Origin: Paenibacillus_D tarimensis_A
GTDB taxonomy: Bacteria > Bacillota > Bacilli > Paenibacillales > Paenibacillaceae
Assembly: GCA_041281825.1 (NCBI GenBank)
Contig: CP166298.1
Coordinates: 4,960,001 to 5,024,000 of the forward strand
Direction: 5' to 3'
DNA length: 64,000 nt
The notes below the pieces were generated by a model. That model did not search any database, was not told the DNA's origin, and saw only the letters and a program-made list of their open reading frames with translations. Positions 34,800 to 44,600 of the stretch are shown here, one piece after another. The translations under genes and the position numbers were made by a program. The first letter of the stretch is position 1, and each line of letters opens with the position of its first letter.

Positions 34800-36029
34800 T
34801 CAATCACTCCTTTCGATTTCGGCTTCGAACACTCCCGCGGCGCCCATCCCGCCGCCGACACACATTGAAACGACACCAATCCCTCCGCCCCGGCGGAGCA
34901 GCTCATGCACAAGCGACACTGTCAGCTTCGCGCCCGTGCAGCCCAGCGGATGCCCGAGAGCAATCGCACCTCCGTTCACATTCACAGCCGCCTCCGGAAT
35001 ACCCAGCTCCCGGATGATCGGCACACACTGCGCGGCGAACGCTTCATTCAGCTCGAACAAATCAACCTGATCCTGCGATATCCCCGCTCTCGCGAGCGCT
35101 TTCGGTATTGCCTCAATCGGCCCGATGCCCATCACCTCAGGAGCTACCCCGGCTGCCTGAAAGCCGCGGAATACGGCCAGTGGGCGAATGCCGAGCTTCG
35201 CAGCACGGGAGCGGCTCATAACAATGACAACGGCAGCGCCGTCGCTCATCTGTGAAGCATTGCCGGCGGTTACCGTCCCGTCCCGCGAGAAGGAAGGCTT
35301 CAACATCGCAAGACGCTCCGGCGTCGTATCCGGACGGATCCCCTCGTCCTTGTCGAATACGAACGTACGGGTGGCGGGACGGCCGCTGTCGTCAATCAGA
35401 TCCTGATGCACAGTCAACGGAACAATCTCCTGTTCGAACCTTCCTGCCGCTTGCGCTGCAGCGGCTTTACGGTGGCTTGCCGCGGCAAACGCGTCCTGTT
35501 CCTCCCGGGATACGTTATACCGCCGAGCGACTTCCTCTGCGGTATGGCCCATACCCATGTACACTTCAGGCATTTCCTCCACCAGCCGGGGGTGCGGCGA
35601 CAGCTTGAAGCCGGTCATCGGCACATGGCTCATCGATTCTACGCCACCGGCCGCAATTACATCCGCTTCTCCGAGCTGAATGCGCTGCGCCGCATATGCG
35701 ATTGCCTGCAATCCCGATGCACAGAAGCGGTTCACCGTAATCGCCGGCGTCGAAACCGGATAACCCGCATAGAGCGCCATCGTCCGCGCGAAGTTCAGGC
35801 CTTGTTCGCCTTCCGGCATTGCGCACCCGATAATGACGTCTTCCACATCGGCTGCAGTAAGTCCGGGCACTCGCTCTACCGCCGCCTGAAGCACCGCCCG
35901 GCCCAAGTCCTCCGCGCGTGTCTGGGCGAACGCCCCCTTCTTCGCTTTGCCCACTGCCGTACGCACCGCGGCAACGATACATGCGTCGCGGCCGCTTTGC
36001 GGCAATGAAGCTTTATCGTTCATCCTCAT
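34800..36029 (-). CDS. fadA: Acetyl-CoA acyltransferase (thiolase) FadA
   Basis: A 409-aa thiolase that releases acetyl-CoA in the last beta-oxidation step. Catalytic residues are in place: the nucleophilic Cys in VNRFCASGLQAIAYAA (about 105), the His in GGAIALGHPLGCTGAKL and the second Cys in GVVSMCVGGGMGAAGVF. The ATG at 36029 follows AAGGAGG; an upstream open frame to 36179 overlaps fadN and is not used. It ends 1 base before the fadE start and follows fadN by 34 bases. Confidence 0.92.
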   Translation of the reverse strand: MRMNDKASLPQSGRDACIVAAVRTAVGKAKKGAFAQTRAEDLGRAVLQAAVERVPGLTAADVEDVIIGCAMPEGEQGLNFARTMALYAGYPVSTPAITVNRFCASGLQAIAYAAQRIQLGEADVIAAGGVESMSHVPMTGFKLSPHPRLVEEMPEVYMGMGHTAEEVARRYNVSREEQDAFAAASHRKAAAAQAAGRFEQEIVPLTVHQDLIDDSGRPATRTFVFDKDEGIRPDTTPERLAMLKPSFSRDGTVTAGNASQMSDGAAVVIVMSRSRAAKLGIRPLAVFRGFQAAGVAPEVMGIGPIEAIPKALARAGISQDQVDLFELNEAFAAQCVPIIRELGIPEAAVNVNGGAIALGHPLGCTGAKLTVSLVHELLRRGGGIGVVSMCVGGGMGAAGVFEAEIERSD

Positions 36030-36063
36030 AAACGGCATCCTCCTTCCGAAGACAATCGTATCG

Positions 36064-38490
36064 CTAATTGCGGAGCGGTTTACCGGTTGCAAGCATATGC
36101 TGCATCCTCGCCTGCGTGAGCGGCTCTCCGCACAAGCTGAGGAACGCCTCGCATTCCAAATCGAGCAGATACTGAACACTTACATTGCTGCCCGGCGGAA
36201 CATCGCCGCCGGCGAGCACATGCGCCAGCCTGTTCCCGATGAGCGCATCATGCTCACTGATCGAGCTGCCGTAGCGCATGGACTGGACGGCCAGCTGCAG
36301 GACCGCCTTGCCTTCGCGTCCGGCAACGCGAATGCGCTGTTCCTCCAGAGGCGGCGGTGCGGAATATCCGCTTGCGTCCATTGCCAGCACCGCGCGCTTT
36401 GCTTCGGCTACGCGCGCGTCCTGCCGCAAAATGACGGCGTCCTGCCGCCGAAACCAGCCCACCCGGCGAACATCATAACCGCTGGTAGATACCTTTGCCA
36501 TCGCAATGGCTTCGAACTTCGCGTTCAGGTGCGGCTGCAGGTCTCCGCCGCAAGCCAGCTCATCTGCCATTGCCGCCGCTTCCTTGCAGCCTCCGCCTGC
36601 CGGAATGAGTCCGACGCCCGTCTCGACAAGTCCGAAATAGGTTTCCGGCGAATGAATAATCCGGTCTGCCGGAAGGCACACCTCCACGCCGCCGCCCAGC
36701 GTCATCCGATGCGGCGCGGCGACTACGGGACGCTCAAGCTGCTTCAGACGCATCATACTGCTTTGAAACAGACGAATGATTTCCTCGACCTCATCCCATT
36801 CTCCGTTCTGGGCCTCCATCAGGAGCAGCATCAGATTCGCGCCGACGCAGAAATTTCTGCCCTCATTCGCGATAACGAGCCCCCGCCAGTTCCGGCTTAC
36901 TTCCTCCGCACTTTGATGAATGACCGATAAAATATCCCCGCCGATCGCATTGCTGCGGGAATGAAATGCCAAGCACACGACATCGTCTCCAAGATCGACC
37001 AGGCTCGCCCCTTCATTTTCCAGTACCGTTCGTCCAGCGGCCTGCAGATTCGTGATCGAAATCTCCTCAGGCAGGCTCTCCATCTCACGGTACTTCCCAT
37101 CCGACAAATAAAAGGTTTTCAACTGGTCATGTTTATAGAACGATGATTTCCCGTCGGCAACCCATTGCCGAATCCAATCCGGAACCGTTTCCCCTTCCGC
37201 TTCCATTCTCCGCATTGTTTTTTCCAAACCGAGCGCATCCCAGAGCTCGAACGGTCCAAGCTCCCAACTGAAGCCCCAGCGCATCGCGCGGTCAATATCG
37301 ACGATGGAGTCTGCAATTGTACCCAGCTGTGCGGCACTGTAGAGCAGCGTCCGTTTAAGTACCGCCCATGTAAACCCTGCAAGGCGGTCGTTCGGTTCGG
37401 CTGCAAGGAGAGCCTTAATTTTGCCTGCCGTGCCCTTCGCCGTTTTAGCGGCTTCCAACGCCGCGCTAGTCGCCGATTTGACGGACGGCCGATACTCCAT
37501 CGTCTTCGGATCAAGCACGGATATGTTACTTACGCCGCCGCTGCCCTTTGTTTTCTTATAAAATCCCTGGCCGGCCTTGCCTCCCAGCCACCCCCGCTTC
37601 ACCATCTCCTCAAGCAGCGGAGGCCGGGTGAACATCGCCTGCTCCTGAGGTTCCCCGCTGCGCTCGCGGACGTTGTCGACCACATGCAGCAGCGTATCAA
37701 GGCCGATCAGATCAAGCATCCGGTACGTTGCCGTTTTCGGCCTGCCGATAACCGGCCCCGTTACCGCATCGACCTCCTCCACCGACAGCCCTCGCCTCTC
37801 CATCTCCTCCAGCGTGACGAGCATGCAGAACGTGCCGATCCGGTTCGCAATGAAGTTCGGCGTATCCTTTCCAATCACAACGCCTTTGCCGAGCTGCCGC
37901 TCGCACACCGTACGCAGCCTTGCCGTCACGTCCGAATTGGTCACTGCGGTCGGTACGATCTCCACAAGCTTCATATAACGGGGAGGATTAAAAAAGTGCG
38001 TGACCGCGAAATGAGTCCTGAACGCTTCACCGAGATGCGCTGCCATTGCTTCAACCGAAATGCCCGATGTATTCGTGCTGACCATCGTGCCCGGCGTCCA
38101 TACCGATTCAACCCGCGCCAGAACCTCCTTCTTCACATCGAGCCGCTCCACTACCGCCTCAATAATCCAGTCGGCCTCCGACAGCCGGAATAGATCGTCT
38201 TCGAGATTGCCCGGCGTAATCCGACCGGCAAAATCCGGGTCATACAACGGGGCCGGCTGCGTTTCCCGCAGCCTGGCAATCGCTGCCCTCGCTATCCGGC
38301 TGCGCACCTGCGGCGATTCCAGCGTCAACCCTTTAGCAGCCTCCTCCTCTGTGAGCGTTTGCGGTACGATGTCCAGCAGCAGCGTACGTATGCCGGCATT
38401 CGCAAGATGCGCCGCAATGGCCGCCCCCATCACCCCCGACCCGATAACCGCTGCGCTTCTTACCTGTTTCATTACCGTTGACATTGCCAC
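36064..38490 (-). CDS. fadN: 3-Hydroxyacyl-CoA dehydrogenase / enoyl-CoA hydratase FadN
   Basis: An 808-aa bifunctional enzyme. The N-terminal dehydrogenase has the NAD-binding loop VIGSGVMGAAIAAHLANAG (about 11-29), then ADWIIEAVVERLDVKK, the catalytic-region motif THFFNPPRYMKLVEIVPT and GVVIGKDTPNFIANRIGTF. The C-terminal part is crotonase-like (VCLAFHSRSNAIGGD, GLVIANEGRNFCVGANL, RPVVAAPHRMTLGGGVEVCL). The most likely start is GTG 38490, right after the fadF stop and behind GGAAGGGAG; ATG 38484 is the alternative. The order dehydrogenase-hydratase is that of B. subtilis FadN, the reverse of E. coli FadB. Confidence 0.9.
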   Translation of the reverse strand: MAMSTVMKQVRSAAVIGSGVMGAAIAAHLANAGIRTLLLDIVPQTLTEEEAAKGLTLESPQVRSRIARAAIARLRETQPAPLYDPDFAGRITPGNLEDDLFRLSEADWIIEAVVERLDVKKEVLARVESVWTPGTMVSTNTSGISVEAMAAHLGEAFRTHFAVTHFFNPPRYMKLVEIVPTAVTNSDVTARLRTVCERQLGKGVVIGKDTPNFIANRIGTFCMLVTLEEMERRGLSVEEVDAVTGPVIGRPKTATYRMLDLIGLDTLLHVVDNVRERSGEPQEQAMFTRPPLLEEMVKRGWLGGKAGQGFYKKTKGSGGVSNISVLDPKTMEYRPSVKSATSAALEAAKTAKGTAGKIKALLAAEPNDRLAGFTWAVLKRTLLYSAAQLGTIADSIVDIDRAMRWGFSWELGPFELWDALGLEKTMRRMEAEGETVPDWIRQWVADGKSSFYKHDQLKTFYLSDGKYREMESLPEEISITNLQAAGRTVLENEGASLVDLGDDVVCLAFHSRSNAIGGDILSVIHQSAEEVSRNWRGLVIANEGRNFCVGANLMLLLMEAQNGEWDEVEEIIRLFQSSMMRLKQLERPVVAAPHRMTLGGGVEVCLPADRIIHSPETYFGLVETGVGLIPAGGGCKEAAAMADELACGGDLQPHLNAKFEAIAMAKVSTSGYDVRRVGWFRRQDAVILRQDARVAEAKRAVLAMDASGYSAPPPLEEQRIRVAGREGKAVLQLAVQSMRYGSSISEHDALIGNRLAHVLAGGDVPPGSNVSVQYLLDLECEAFLSLCGEPLTQARMQHMLATGKPLRN

Positions 38491-38491
38491 G

Positions 38492-40840
38492 CTATGACCA
38501 ACTCCCTTCCAGCACGCTGTAAGCGAGCAGCTCCGCCACATCACGGACGATAACGTCGCCTTCGCGCTCATGCATTTTCACTCCGTCCTCAAGCATCGTC
38601 AAGCAGTATGGACAGCCGGAACCAATGACGCCCGGCCGGACCGCCATTGCCTGCGCCGTCCGAACTGCGTTCACTCTTGATCCGGTGTGCTCCTCCATCC
38701 ACATCCGTCCGCCCCCGGCTCCGCAGCACATCCCGTTCTCCCTCGACCGTTCCATTTCGGCCAGCTCAATACCCGGTATCGCCTGAATCAGCCGGCGCGG
38801 CGCTTCAACAATACCGTTATACCGGGCAAGATAACACGAATCATGATATGTCGCCCTCTCCGCAAGCGAATGCTTGGGGACCAGTCTGCGCTCCGCCACT
38901 AACCGATCAAGCAATTCAGTGTGATGTATGATTTCGACTGATAAAGGAAGCCCAAAATCGGGATACTCGTGTTTCATCGTATTGAACGTGTGCGGACAAA
39001 TCGTTACAATGCGCCGAACCCCATACCGCTGCAGCGTTTCTATATTTTCCCGGCACAGCTGCTGGAACAGAAACTCATTTCCCATCCGTCTTGCCGTATC
39101 GCCCGAATTCCGCTCTTCTTTGCCGAGCACGGCAAACTTCATACCGGCATGATGAAGCAGCCGAACGAGCGAAACCATCACCCGGTTGCTGCGCAGATCG
39201 TATGCGCCCATAGAACCGACCCATAGCAGGAGATCCAGCTCCTCCCGTTCTTTCCCGCTTAAATCGCTAATGACCGGAACACGGATGCCCGTTCGCTCCT
39301 CGCATTCCCGAAGCCATGCCGACCGCTCCGAACGCGAAAGTCCCCACGGATTGCCCTGCCGTTCAATGTTTTGCAGCGCCCGTTGGCCGTCGGTGGGCAG
39401 ACTGCCTTGCATCAGCACAAGATGGCGGCGCATATCGATGATTTTGTCTACGTGCTCGTTGCCGACCGGACATTGATCCTCGCAATTGCGGCATGTCGTA
39501 CATGCCCAGATCTCTTCCTCGCTTATCACTTCTCCGATAAGCTCGATCTCCGCAGCCGGCTTATCAGGCTGCAAAGTCCAAGCCTCCGCTTGTTTGACCA
39601 TCGTCGGACCGATTGCGGCCGCATCGGATACCGTCCCGTCCCGGTCGTCCCACACCGGCGGATCTGTGTTCAACATGCGATGTGAAGCCGCTGCAGAGCC
39701 ACTTCCCGCAAAAGCCCAATTAGGCAGCCATCCCGAACGCGGTGTAACGGCCCTTCCCTTCTCGCTTAGATGGTCCCTGAGCTTCGTAATCAAGTGCATC
39801 GGCGAAAGCAGCTTCCCGGTAGAAGCTGCGGGGCAAACATTCGTGCATCGGCCGCATTCCACGCATGCGTAAAGATCGAGCAGCTGCTTTTTCGTAAAAT
39901 CCTCCACCTTGCCCGCACCGAACGATTCCGCTTGCTCATCTTCCAAATCCAGCTTACGCAGCCGGCCTGGGGGAGTCCGTCTACTAAGCCATAAATTGAC
40001 CGGTGCCGTAAAAATATGAAAATGCTTTGAGGTCGGCACATAAACGAGGAAACCGAGCAAAATCATCAAATGGAGCCACCAAAAAATCCGGTATCCCGCT
40101 TCGGCCCCTGCGGCTCCTATGCCCATTGCGCCGATTTGCTCCGATAACCAGGATGAGATCGGTACATAACCCGTATCAACCTTTGGTGTGAGCCCGTTCA
40201 AGGTGGTCCGGAGACGTTCAAAGGCCATCGTAAACAAAACCGACACCATGAGAAAACCGATGAACCAGAGAACAATCGCAGGCTTTTTCCCTCTTTTCAG
40301 TCTGGCAAGCCGTTCTCCATAACGCCGGTAAGCGGCATAAGCGACTGCTGCGAGCACAGCTGTTATCGCCGCTTCCTGTGACAGCAGCAGCATTCCGTAC
40401 AGTACCTCGGGGAGCGGTAAACCCGTACCGGATATTCCCTCCCATATAATTTCGACAGCTCCTAGCTGCAGCGCGATAAATCCGTAAAACAGCACAAGAT
40501 GCATAATCCCGCTGCGCGGGTCCTTCAACAGCTTCCGGTGTCCGAACACCTGGTCAAACCAAGAGCGATCCGGGATCCTCTTCAATATAACGCTTTCTTC
40601 ATCCGTGCCCATTCGTATGTAACGCAATCGACGGCCAACAACGAGAACAAAGGATCCGACGGCAGCCGCAATTATCGCGATCATCGGGATCCACCACCAT
40701 CCTGTCACAACCGCCTTTTCCACACCGGCCATAGGCTTAACCTCCTTTCCCTTAAGAACGCCACATATGATCCGGACAAGCATTAAAGCGCTTACATAAT
40801 AGGCTAGTGTTTCAATATATGAGTCAAAAACGGCAATCAT
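38492..40840 (-). CDS. fadF: Iron-sulfur reductase FadF (membrane (Fe-S) protein)
   Basis: A 782-aa protein with three parts. Residues 1-260 form several membrane helices (WWIPMIAIIAAAVGSFVLVV, IMHLVLFYGFIALQLGAVEI, PAIVLWFIGFLMVSVLFTMA). The middle has two 4Fe-4S clusters (CVECGRCTNVCP and CTTCRNCEDQCP). The C-terminal half carries two CCG domains (CPHTFNTMKHEYPDFG; CCGAGGGRMWMEEH; GCPYC), as in heterodisulfide-reductase-type proteins. B. subtilis FadF (YwjF) is the known counterpart; it is thought to carry ETF electrons to the respiratory chain. It is the first gene of the fad operon and divergent from etfBA. Confidence 0.88.
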   Translation of the reverse strand: MIAVFDSYIETLAYYVSALMLVRIICGVLKGKEVKPMAGVEKAVVTGWWWIPMIAIIAAAVGSFVLVVGRRLRYIRMGTDEESVILKRIPDRSWFDQVFGHRKLLKDPRSGIMHLVLFYGFIALQLGAVEIIWEGISGTGLPLPEVLYGMLLLSQEAAITAVLAAVAYAAYRRYGERLARLKRGKKPAIVLWFIGFLMVSVLFTMAFERLRTTLNGLTPKVDTGYVPISSWLSEQIGAMGIGAAGAEAGYRIFWWLHLMILLGFLVYVPTSKHFHIFTAPVNLWLSRRTPPGRLRKLDLEDEQAESFGAGKVEDFTKKQLLDLYACVECGRCTNVCPAASTGKLLSPMHLITKLRDHLSEKGRAVTPRSGWLPNWAFAGSGSAAASHRMLNTDPPVWDDRDGTVSDAAAIGPTMVKQAEAWTLQPDKPAAEIELIGEVISEEEIWACTTCRNCEDQCPVGNEHVDKIIDMRRHLVLMQGSLPTDGQRALQNIERQGNPWGLSRSERSAWLRECEERTGIRVPVISDLSGKEREELDLLLWVGSMGAYDLRSNRVMVSLVRLLHHAGMKFAVLGKEERNSGDTARRMGNEFLFQQLCRENIETLQRYGVRRIVTICPHTFNTMKHEYPDFGLPLSVEIIHHTELLDRLVAERRLVPKHSLAERATYHDSCYLARYNGIVEAPRRLIQAIPGIELAEMERSRENGMCCGAGGGRMWMEEHTGSRVNAVRTAQAMAVRPGVIGSGCPYCLTMLEDGVKMHEREGDVIVRDVAELLAYSVLEGSWS

Positions 40841-40966
40841 ACCGACAATCCCTACTTGGCCTTATGTAAGGTCTACTTTATATAAATTTCTCATATACGT
40901 TACAAAAAACGGACTATCGGATCTATGGAAAAGTTTTTTCATTACGCTTGAGAAAGGTGGGTACTT
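40841..40966. promoter_or_regulatory. Divergent fadF / etfB intergenic region
   Basis: These 126 bases must hold promoters for both units. AT-rich boxes (TATATAAATT around 40879) are present, but no -35/-10 pair or FadR-type operator could be fixed with confidence. AGAAAGGTGG (40951-40960) is the etfB ribosome binding site. Confidence 0.4.
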
Positions 40967-41794
40967 ATGAAAATATTGGTGCTGTTAAAACAAACCTTCG
41001 ACACGGAAGAAAAAATACAAATTGATAACGGCCAGGTCATGGAAGACGGTGTTAAATATATCATTAATCCTTATGATGAGTATGCGTTGGAAGAAGCGCT
41101 TCGCCTGAGGGAGAGACTGGGAAGCGATATTGTTGAAGCAATCACAGTTGTTTGCGCAGGACCCGAAAGGTGCTGTGAAGCTCTGCGGACCGCTCTCGCA
41201 ATGGGGGCTGATGACGCGGTGCTGGTTCAGACGGACTCGACTATCGATGATGAGCACGCATTATCAGTGGTGCTGGCTTCATTCATCGTCACGCAGGATG
41301 CGGATCTTATACTTGCCGGTTTATTTTCGGTCGACAGGGGGGCCGGCCAGACCGCCCTGAGAATAGCGGAACTTCTCTCTTGGCCGCATGCCTCTGCAGC
41401 CGTCAAATTGGAGGTCAAGCAGGAAGGAGAGGCGTGGAAAGCCTATGTAGACCGTGATGTCGAAGGAGATACCGAAACCGTGGAGCTCTCTTTACCTGCA
41501 CTTATTACGTCACAGCAAGGTCTTAACGAACCGCGTTATCCGTCGCTGCCCGGGATTATGAAAGCGAAAAGGAAGCCGCTTCGTATCGTTACGATTCAGG
41601 AAATCTCCTCTTCCGGGGCAAGTGCGAAATTATCCGGTTCACCTTCAGCTGACAAAACAGCTATGGAAAAAACAAAGCGCACTTATTTAAGTGCCCCACC
41701 ATCTCGGGCAGCAGGCAAAAAACTTCAAGGTACGGCAGCCGAACAAGCGGCAGCGCTGGTGAAGGATTTGCGCGATGAAGCAAAGCTATTTTGA
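40967..41794 (+). CDS. etfB: Electron transfer flavoprotein beta subunit
   Basis: A 275-aa EtfB, slightly longer than the usual 250-260. It begins KILVLLKQTFDTEEKIQIDN and carries NPYDEYALEEALRLRE, AEAIT-like core strands and the AMP-site region ALITSQQGLNEPRYPSLPGI. The tail after position 220 is a low-complexity, Ser/Lys/Ala-rich extension. With EtfA it accepts electrons from acyl-CoA dehydrogenases such as FadE. Transcription is divergent from fadF. Confidence 0.92.
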   Translation: MKILVLLKQTFDTEEKIQIDNGQVMEDGVKYIINPYDEYALEEALRLRERLGSDIVEAITVVCAGPERCCEALRTALAMGADDAVLVQTDSTIDDEHALSVVLASFIVTQDADLILAGLFSVDRGAGQTALRIAELLSWPHASAAVKLEVKQEGEAWKAYVDRDVEGDTETVELSLPALITSQQGLNEPRYPSLPGIMKAKRKPLRIVTIQEISSSGASAKLSGSPSADKTAMEKTKRTYLSAPPSRAAGKKLQGTAAEQAAALVKDLRDEAKLF

Positions 41795-41829
41795 GTGCAT
41801 TGTAAACTGGTATTGAAGGAGTTGAAAAA

Positions 41830-42831
41830 ATGAAAAATATATGCCTTATCATCGCCGAATGTAAGGACGGGAAGCTCAGGCGCGTCTCTCTTGAAGCACT
41901 TGGCGTTGCCCGGCAGTTAGCGGGTGAAGGCGGCAAAATATGTGCTGTACTGCCCAATAACGGTGAATGGGTACGCGAAGCGGCAGCTTTACTTGCATCT
42001 CATGGCGCCGAATCGGTCTATATATTTGATGATCAAGGTCTAACGCAGCCGGTACCGGAAACAGCTTTAGCAGCAATTCGCACCTCCGTTGAAGCGGTAC
42101 AACCCGATTTTATCCTTTTTGGCCACACATCATCCGGTCGGGACCTTGCACCCCGGTTAGCTGCAATGCTTCAAGCCGGTCAAATTTCCGATGTAACATC
42201 AATTGAAGAAATACAAGGCGAAGAATGGGAAGTCGCGTTTACTCGCCCGATTTATGCCGGCAAGGCATTCGAAAAAAGGAGTTTCCTGCCAAGCGCGTCT
42301 CCGAAAATTATTACGCTTCGTCCAAATAATTTTCCGGTTGCCGCCGCTGATTCTGACGGCGGGAGCAGCGAGACGGTCGTTACACTCCAATACTCATCAC
42401 CGCCATTAAGGACAACAATCCGGGATATCGTACGGCAGACAAGCGGAAAAATCGATCTTGCAGAAGCCGACATTATCGTGGCAGGCGGAAGAGGCGTAAA
42501 GAGTGCCGAAGGCTTCACTCCGCTTCTGGAATTAGCGGATGTATTGGGAGCGGCAGTCGGCGCATCCAGGGGTGCTTGCGATGCGGGGTATTGCGATTAT
42601 GCCTTGCAAATCGGTCAAACGGGCAAAGTGGTTACACCCAAGCTGTATATCGCTTGTGGAATAAGCGGCGCCATCCAACATCTTGCCGGGATGAGTCAAT
42701 CACGCATTATTGTAGCCATCAACAAGGATCCTGATGCTCCGATTTTCGGTTTGGCCGATTATGGTATTGTCGGTGATTTATTTGAGGTCGTTCCGTTGTT
42801 GACGAAAGAGTTTCGTGATGTTTTACAGTAA
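41830..42831 (+). CDS. etfA: Electron transfer flavoprotein alpha subunit
   Basis: A 333-aa EtfA with the C-terminal FAD-binding domain intact (IIVAGGRGVKSAEGFTPLLE, VGASRGACDAGYCDYALQIG, YIACGISGAIQHLAGMSQS, AINKDPDAPIFGLADYGIVG). GAAGGAG precedes the start, 35 bases after etfB. A second, diverged copy of the last 120 bases plus terminator occurs at 50686-50868, beyond the carbohydrate island. Confidence 0.93.
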   Translation: MKNICLIIAECKDGKLRRVSLEALGVARQLAGEGGKICAVLPNNGEWVREAAALLASHGAESVYIFDDQGLTQPVPETALAAIRTSVEAVQPDFILFGHTSSGRDLAPRLAAMLQAGQISDVTSIEEIQGEEWEVAFTRPIYAGKAFEKRSFLPSASPKIITLRPNNFPVAAADSDGGSSETVVTLQYSSPPLRTTIRDIVRQTSGKIDLAEADIIVAGGRGVKSAEGFTPLLELADVLGAAVGASRGACDAGYCDYALQIGQTGKVVTPKLYIACGISGAIQHLAGMSQSRIIVAINKDPDAPIFGLADYGIVGDLFEVVPLLTKEFRDVLQ

Positions 42832-42855
42832 CATTAAGCCTAGAAGGCGCACCAA

Positions 42856-42893
42856 TAAACCTGTTGATCATTGATCAACAGGTTTGATGTTTT
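42856..42893 (+). terminator. etfBA terminator
   Basis: AAACCTGTTGATCA pairs with TGATCAACAGGTTT and is followed by GATGTTTTT. The same hairpin recurs at 50830-50861. Confidence 0.85.
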
Positions 42894-42896
42894 TGA

Positions 42897-44600
42897 TTAA
42901 GAAAGCAGCTCAAGCTTGAAGCTCATCCGTGAGCCGGCTGTCCCTTGAACGGGGCGATAAGGATAAACAATTTCGATCCGATCGTCTGTTGCCGTTATGA
43001 CAGGGCGAGGCGCATCTGCCGTGACCGAGCAAGTTAATCCGGGCAATCTCCACTCGTCGGGCAAAATCAATACTTGGCTGCCATTTGAGCCCGGACCGGT
43101 AATCTCGAAATAAACGTCGATATCCTGTTCCGTGCTTAAATCGACATCTACCGATAAACAGTCCTTGGCAACCTTCCCGTCAAAAACAATTCCGCGCAAA
43201 TGGCTGTTCCAGTTTCCGCCCGCTTCACGCCGGATAAGCCTTAAATAATATTTGGCGCCGTCATCCGTCATCCAATGAATCGTTGCGGGATGCAATTGCC
43301 CGTTTGTGTTTCGGCTTCCCGACATCGCTCCGAGCATTCGCTTGCTTTCGATCCAGGCCGCTGCCGTGCATAAGTTACTGTTCGAGCCCGGCTTATCCCG
43401 TTCGCACAGCTCCCTGAATTGTTTCTCTACATACCGGCCTTCTTGAAACGCCGCCAGCGCCGGCTTCACAGTCTCGGGCACATCGACTCCGACAAGCGCA
43501 ATGAGCGGATCATGACCGCTTTCGCAATTTATACCCGCCAAATGCTCGCAGCCTCGGCCAAGAGCAAGATAAATGAAAACGCCGATTGAGCTATGGGCTC
43601 TCATTTCCATCTCGTAGGCGCGCGAGAATGGACCGCATAAATTTTCAAGATTCGCATTATAGAACAAAGCGATGTTCTCCCACAAGCCCTGCTCCACTTC
43701 ACGCATGGCACGCTTAACCGTTTCCGATCTGCCATACGTTCTTATTAAACCAAGTACAGTGAGATCTACGCCGTAATAAGTCGAAGAGTTGAATTCCGCG
43801 AAAGTGCCGAATTCTTTGTACGCCTGTAGAAACGCGTCCGCTTCACGATCGGCGTGCTTGATCCATTCCTCGTTATGAAGGCGACAGCCGAAATAGTGGC
43901 TTACGAAAATATGCATCAGCTCAATATTCGTGTTCATCGGTATGGCATCGGATAAACGCCTGTCGATAGACCCTTGCACCGCTTTGCCCATCGATTCGTC
44001 CATACGCGCCACGAGCTCCTTCGGAAGCTCGGCTTCGAAGTGCTCCAATATAACCGCAAAGGCGCATGCTATAAACTCCCGCCAGTTCGGGTCGTAGCTC
44101 TTCCAGACAGGCGGAAGCACTTGGTCCGCCGCCGCTTCCAGCGCCCGCCCCGCTTCTCTGCGGTCGGCAATCGTCATATGCGGCATTTCCCGCTCCAACT
44201 GCTGCATGAATTGCGCCGTAATTTTCCCAACCGTATCCGACAGAAAATAGGCGAAGCCCGGCGCAAAAGATTTCCACGGATAATTCCCGGCGGGCGGATT
44301 CTCGGCTTGCGGCGATGTGCGGAACGTTCCGTGGTAAATTTCCTCCGGACAATCAAACTGCATATCCATCACTTTCGCCAACACTTTACAAGCCCGTTCC
44401 AAATCCCCCGATTGTCTTCGAATCAGCAAGCCAACCGCATAATGAGCGCTGCCCCGGGTAGAATGTCGCTCCAGATCCCCGTCCTCGCAATTTCTTAACA
44501 TCGACATGCTCTCATCGTAATAGGCATCCATATGCTCCATTGCCTGATTGATGAGAAACTGTTGTTCTTCCGTCATCCGGTCCATCATGCTAATCGTCAT
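42897..44600 (-). CDS. Large carbohydrate-island protein of unknown fold
   Basis: A 567-aa protein without signal peptide or membrane helix. The N-terminal 430 residues look all-helical (RMTEEQQFLINQAMEHMDAY, RGSAHYAVGLLIRRQSGDLE, HAD-free), suggesting an alpha/alpha toroid as in uronyl or heparinase-type enzymes; the last 130 residues are beta-rich (SVDVDLSTEQDIDVYFEITG). I do not recognise a family with confidence. The ATG at 44600 overlaps the upstream permease stop by one base, so it is expressed with the sugar importer and probably acts on the imported saccharide. The longer frame to 44894 lies in the permease gene. Confidence 0.6.
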   Translation of the reverse strand: MTISMMDRMTEEQQFLINQAMEHMDAYYDESMSMLRNCEDGDLERHSTRGSAHYAVGLLIRRQSGDLERACKVLAKVMDMQFDCPEEIYHGTFRTSPQAENPPAGNYPWKSFAPGFAYFLSDTVGKITAQFMQQLEREMPHMTIADRREAGRALEAAADQVLPPVWKSYDPNWREFIACAFAVILEHFEAELPKELVARMDESMGKAVQGSIDRRLSDAIPMNTNIELMHIFVSHYFGCRLHNEEWIKHADREADAFLQAYKEFGTFAEFNSSTYYGVDLTVLGLIRTYGRSETVKRAMREVEQGLWENIALFYNANLENLCGPFSRAYEMEMRAHSSIGVFIYLALGRGCEHLAGINCESGHDPLIALVGVDVPETVKPALAAFQEGRYVEKQFRELCERDKPGSNSNLCTAAAWIESKRMLGAMSGSRNTNGQLHPATIHWMTDDGAKYYLRLIRREAGGNWNSHLRGIVFDGKVAKDCLSVDVDLSTEQDIDVYFEITGPGSNGSQVLILPDEWRLPGLTCSVTADAPRPVITATDDRIEIVYPYRPVQGTAGSRMSFKLELLS

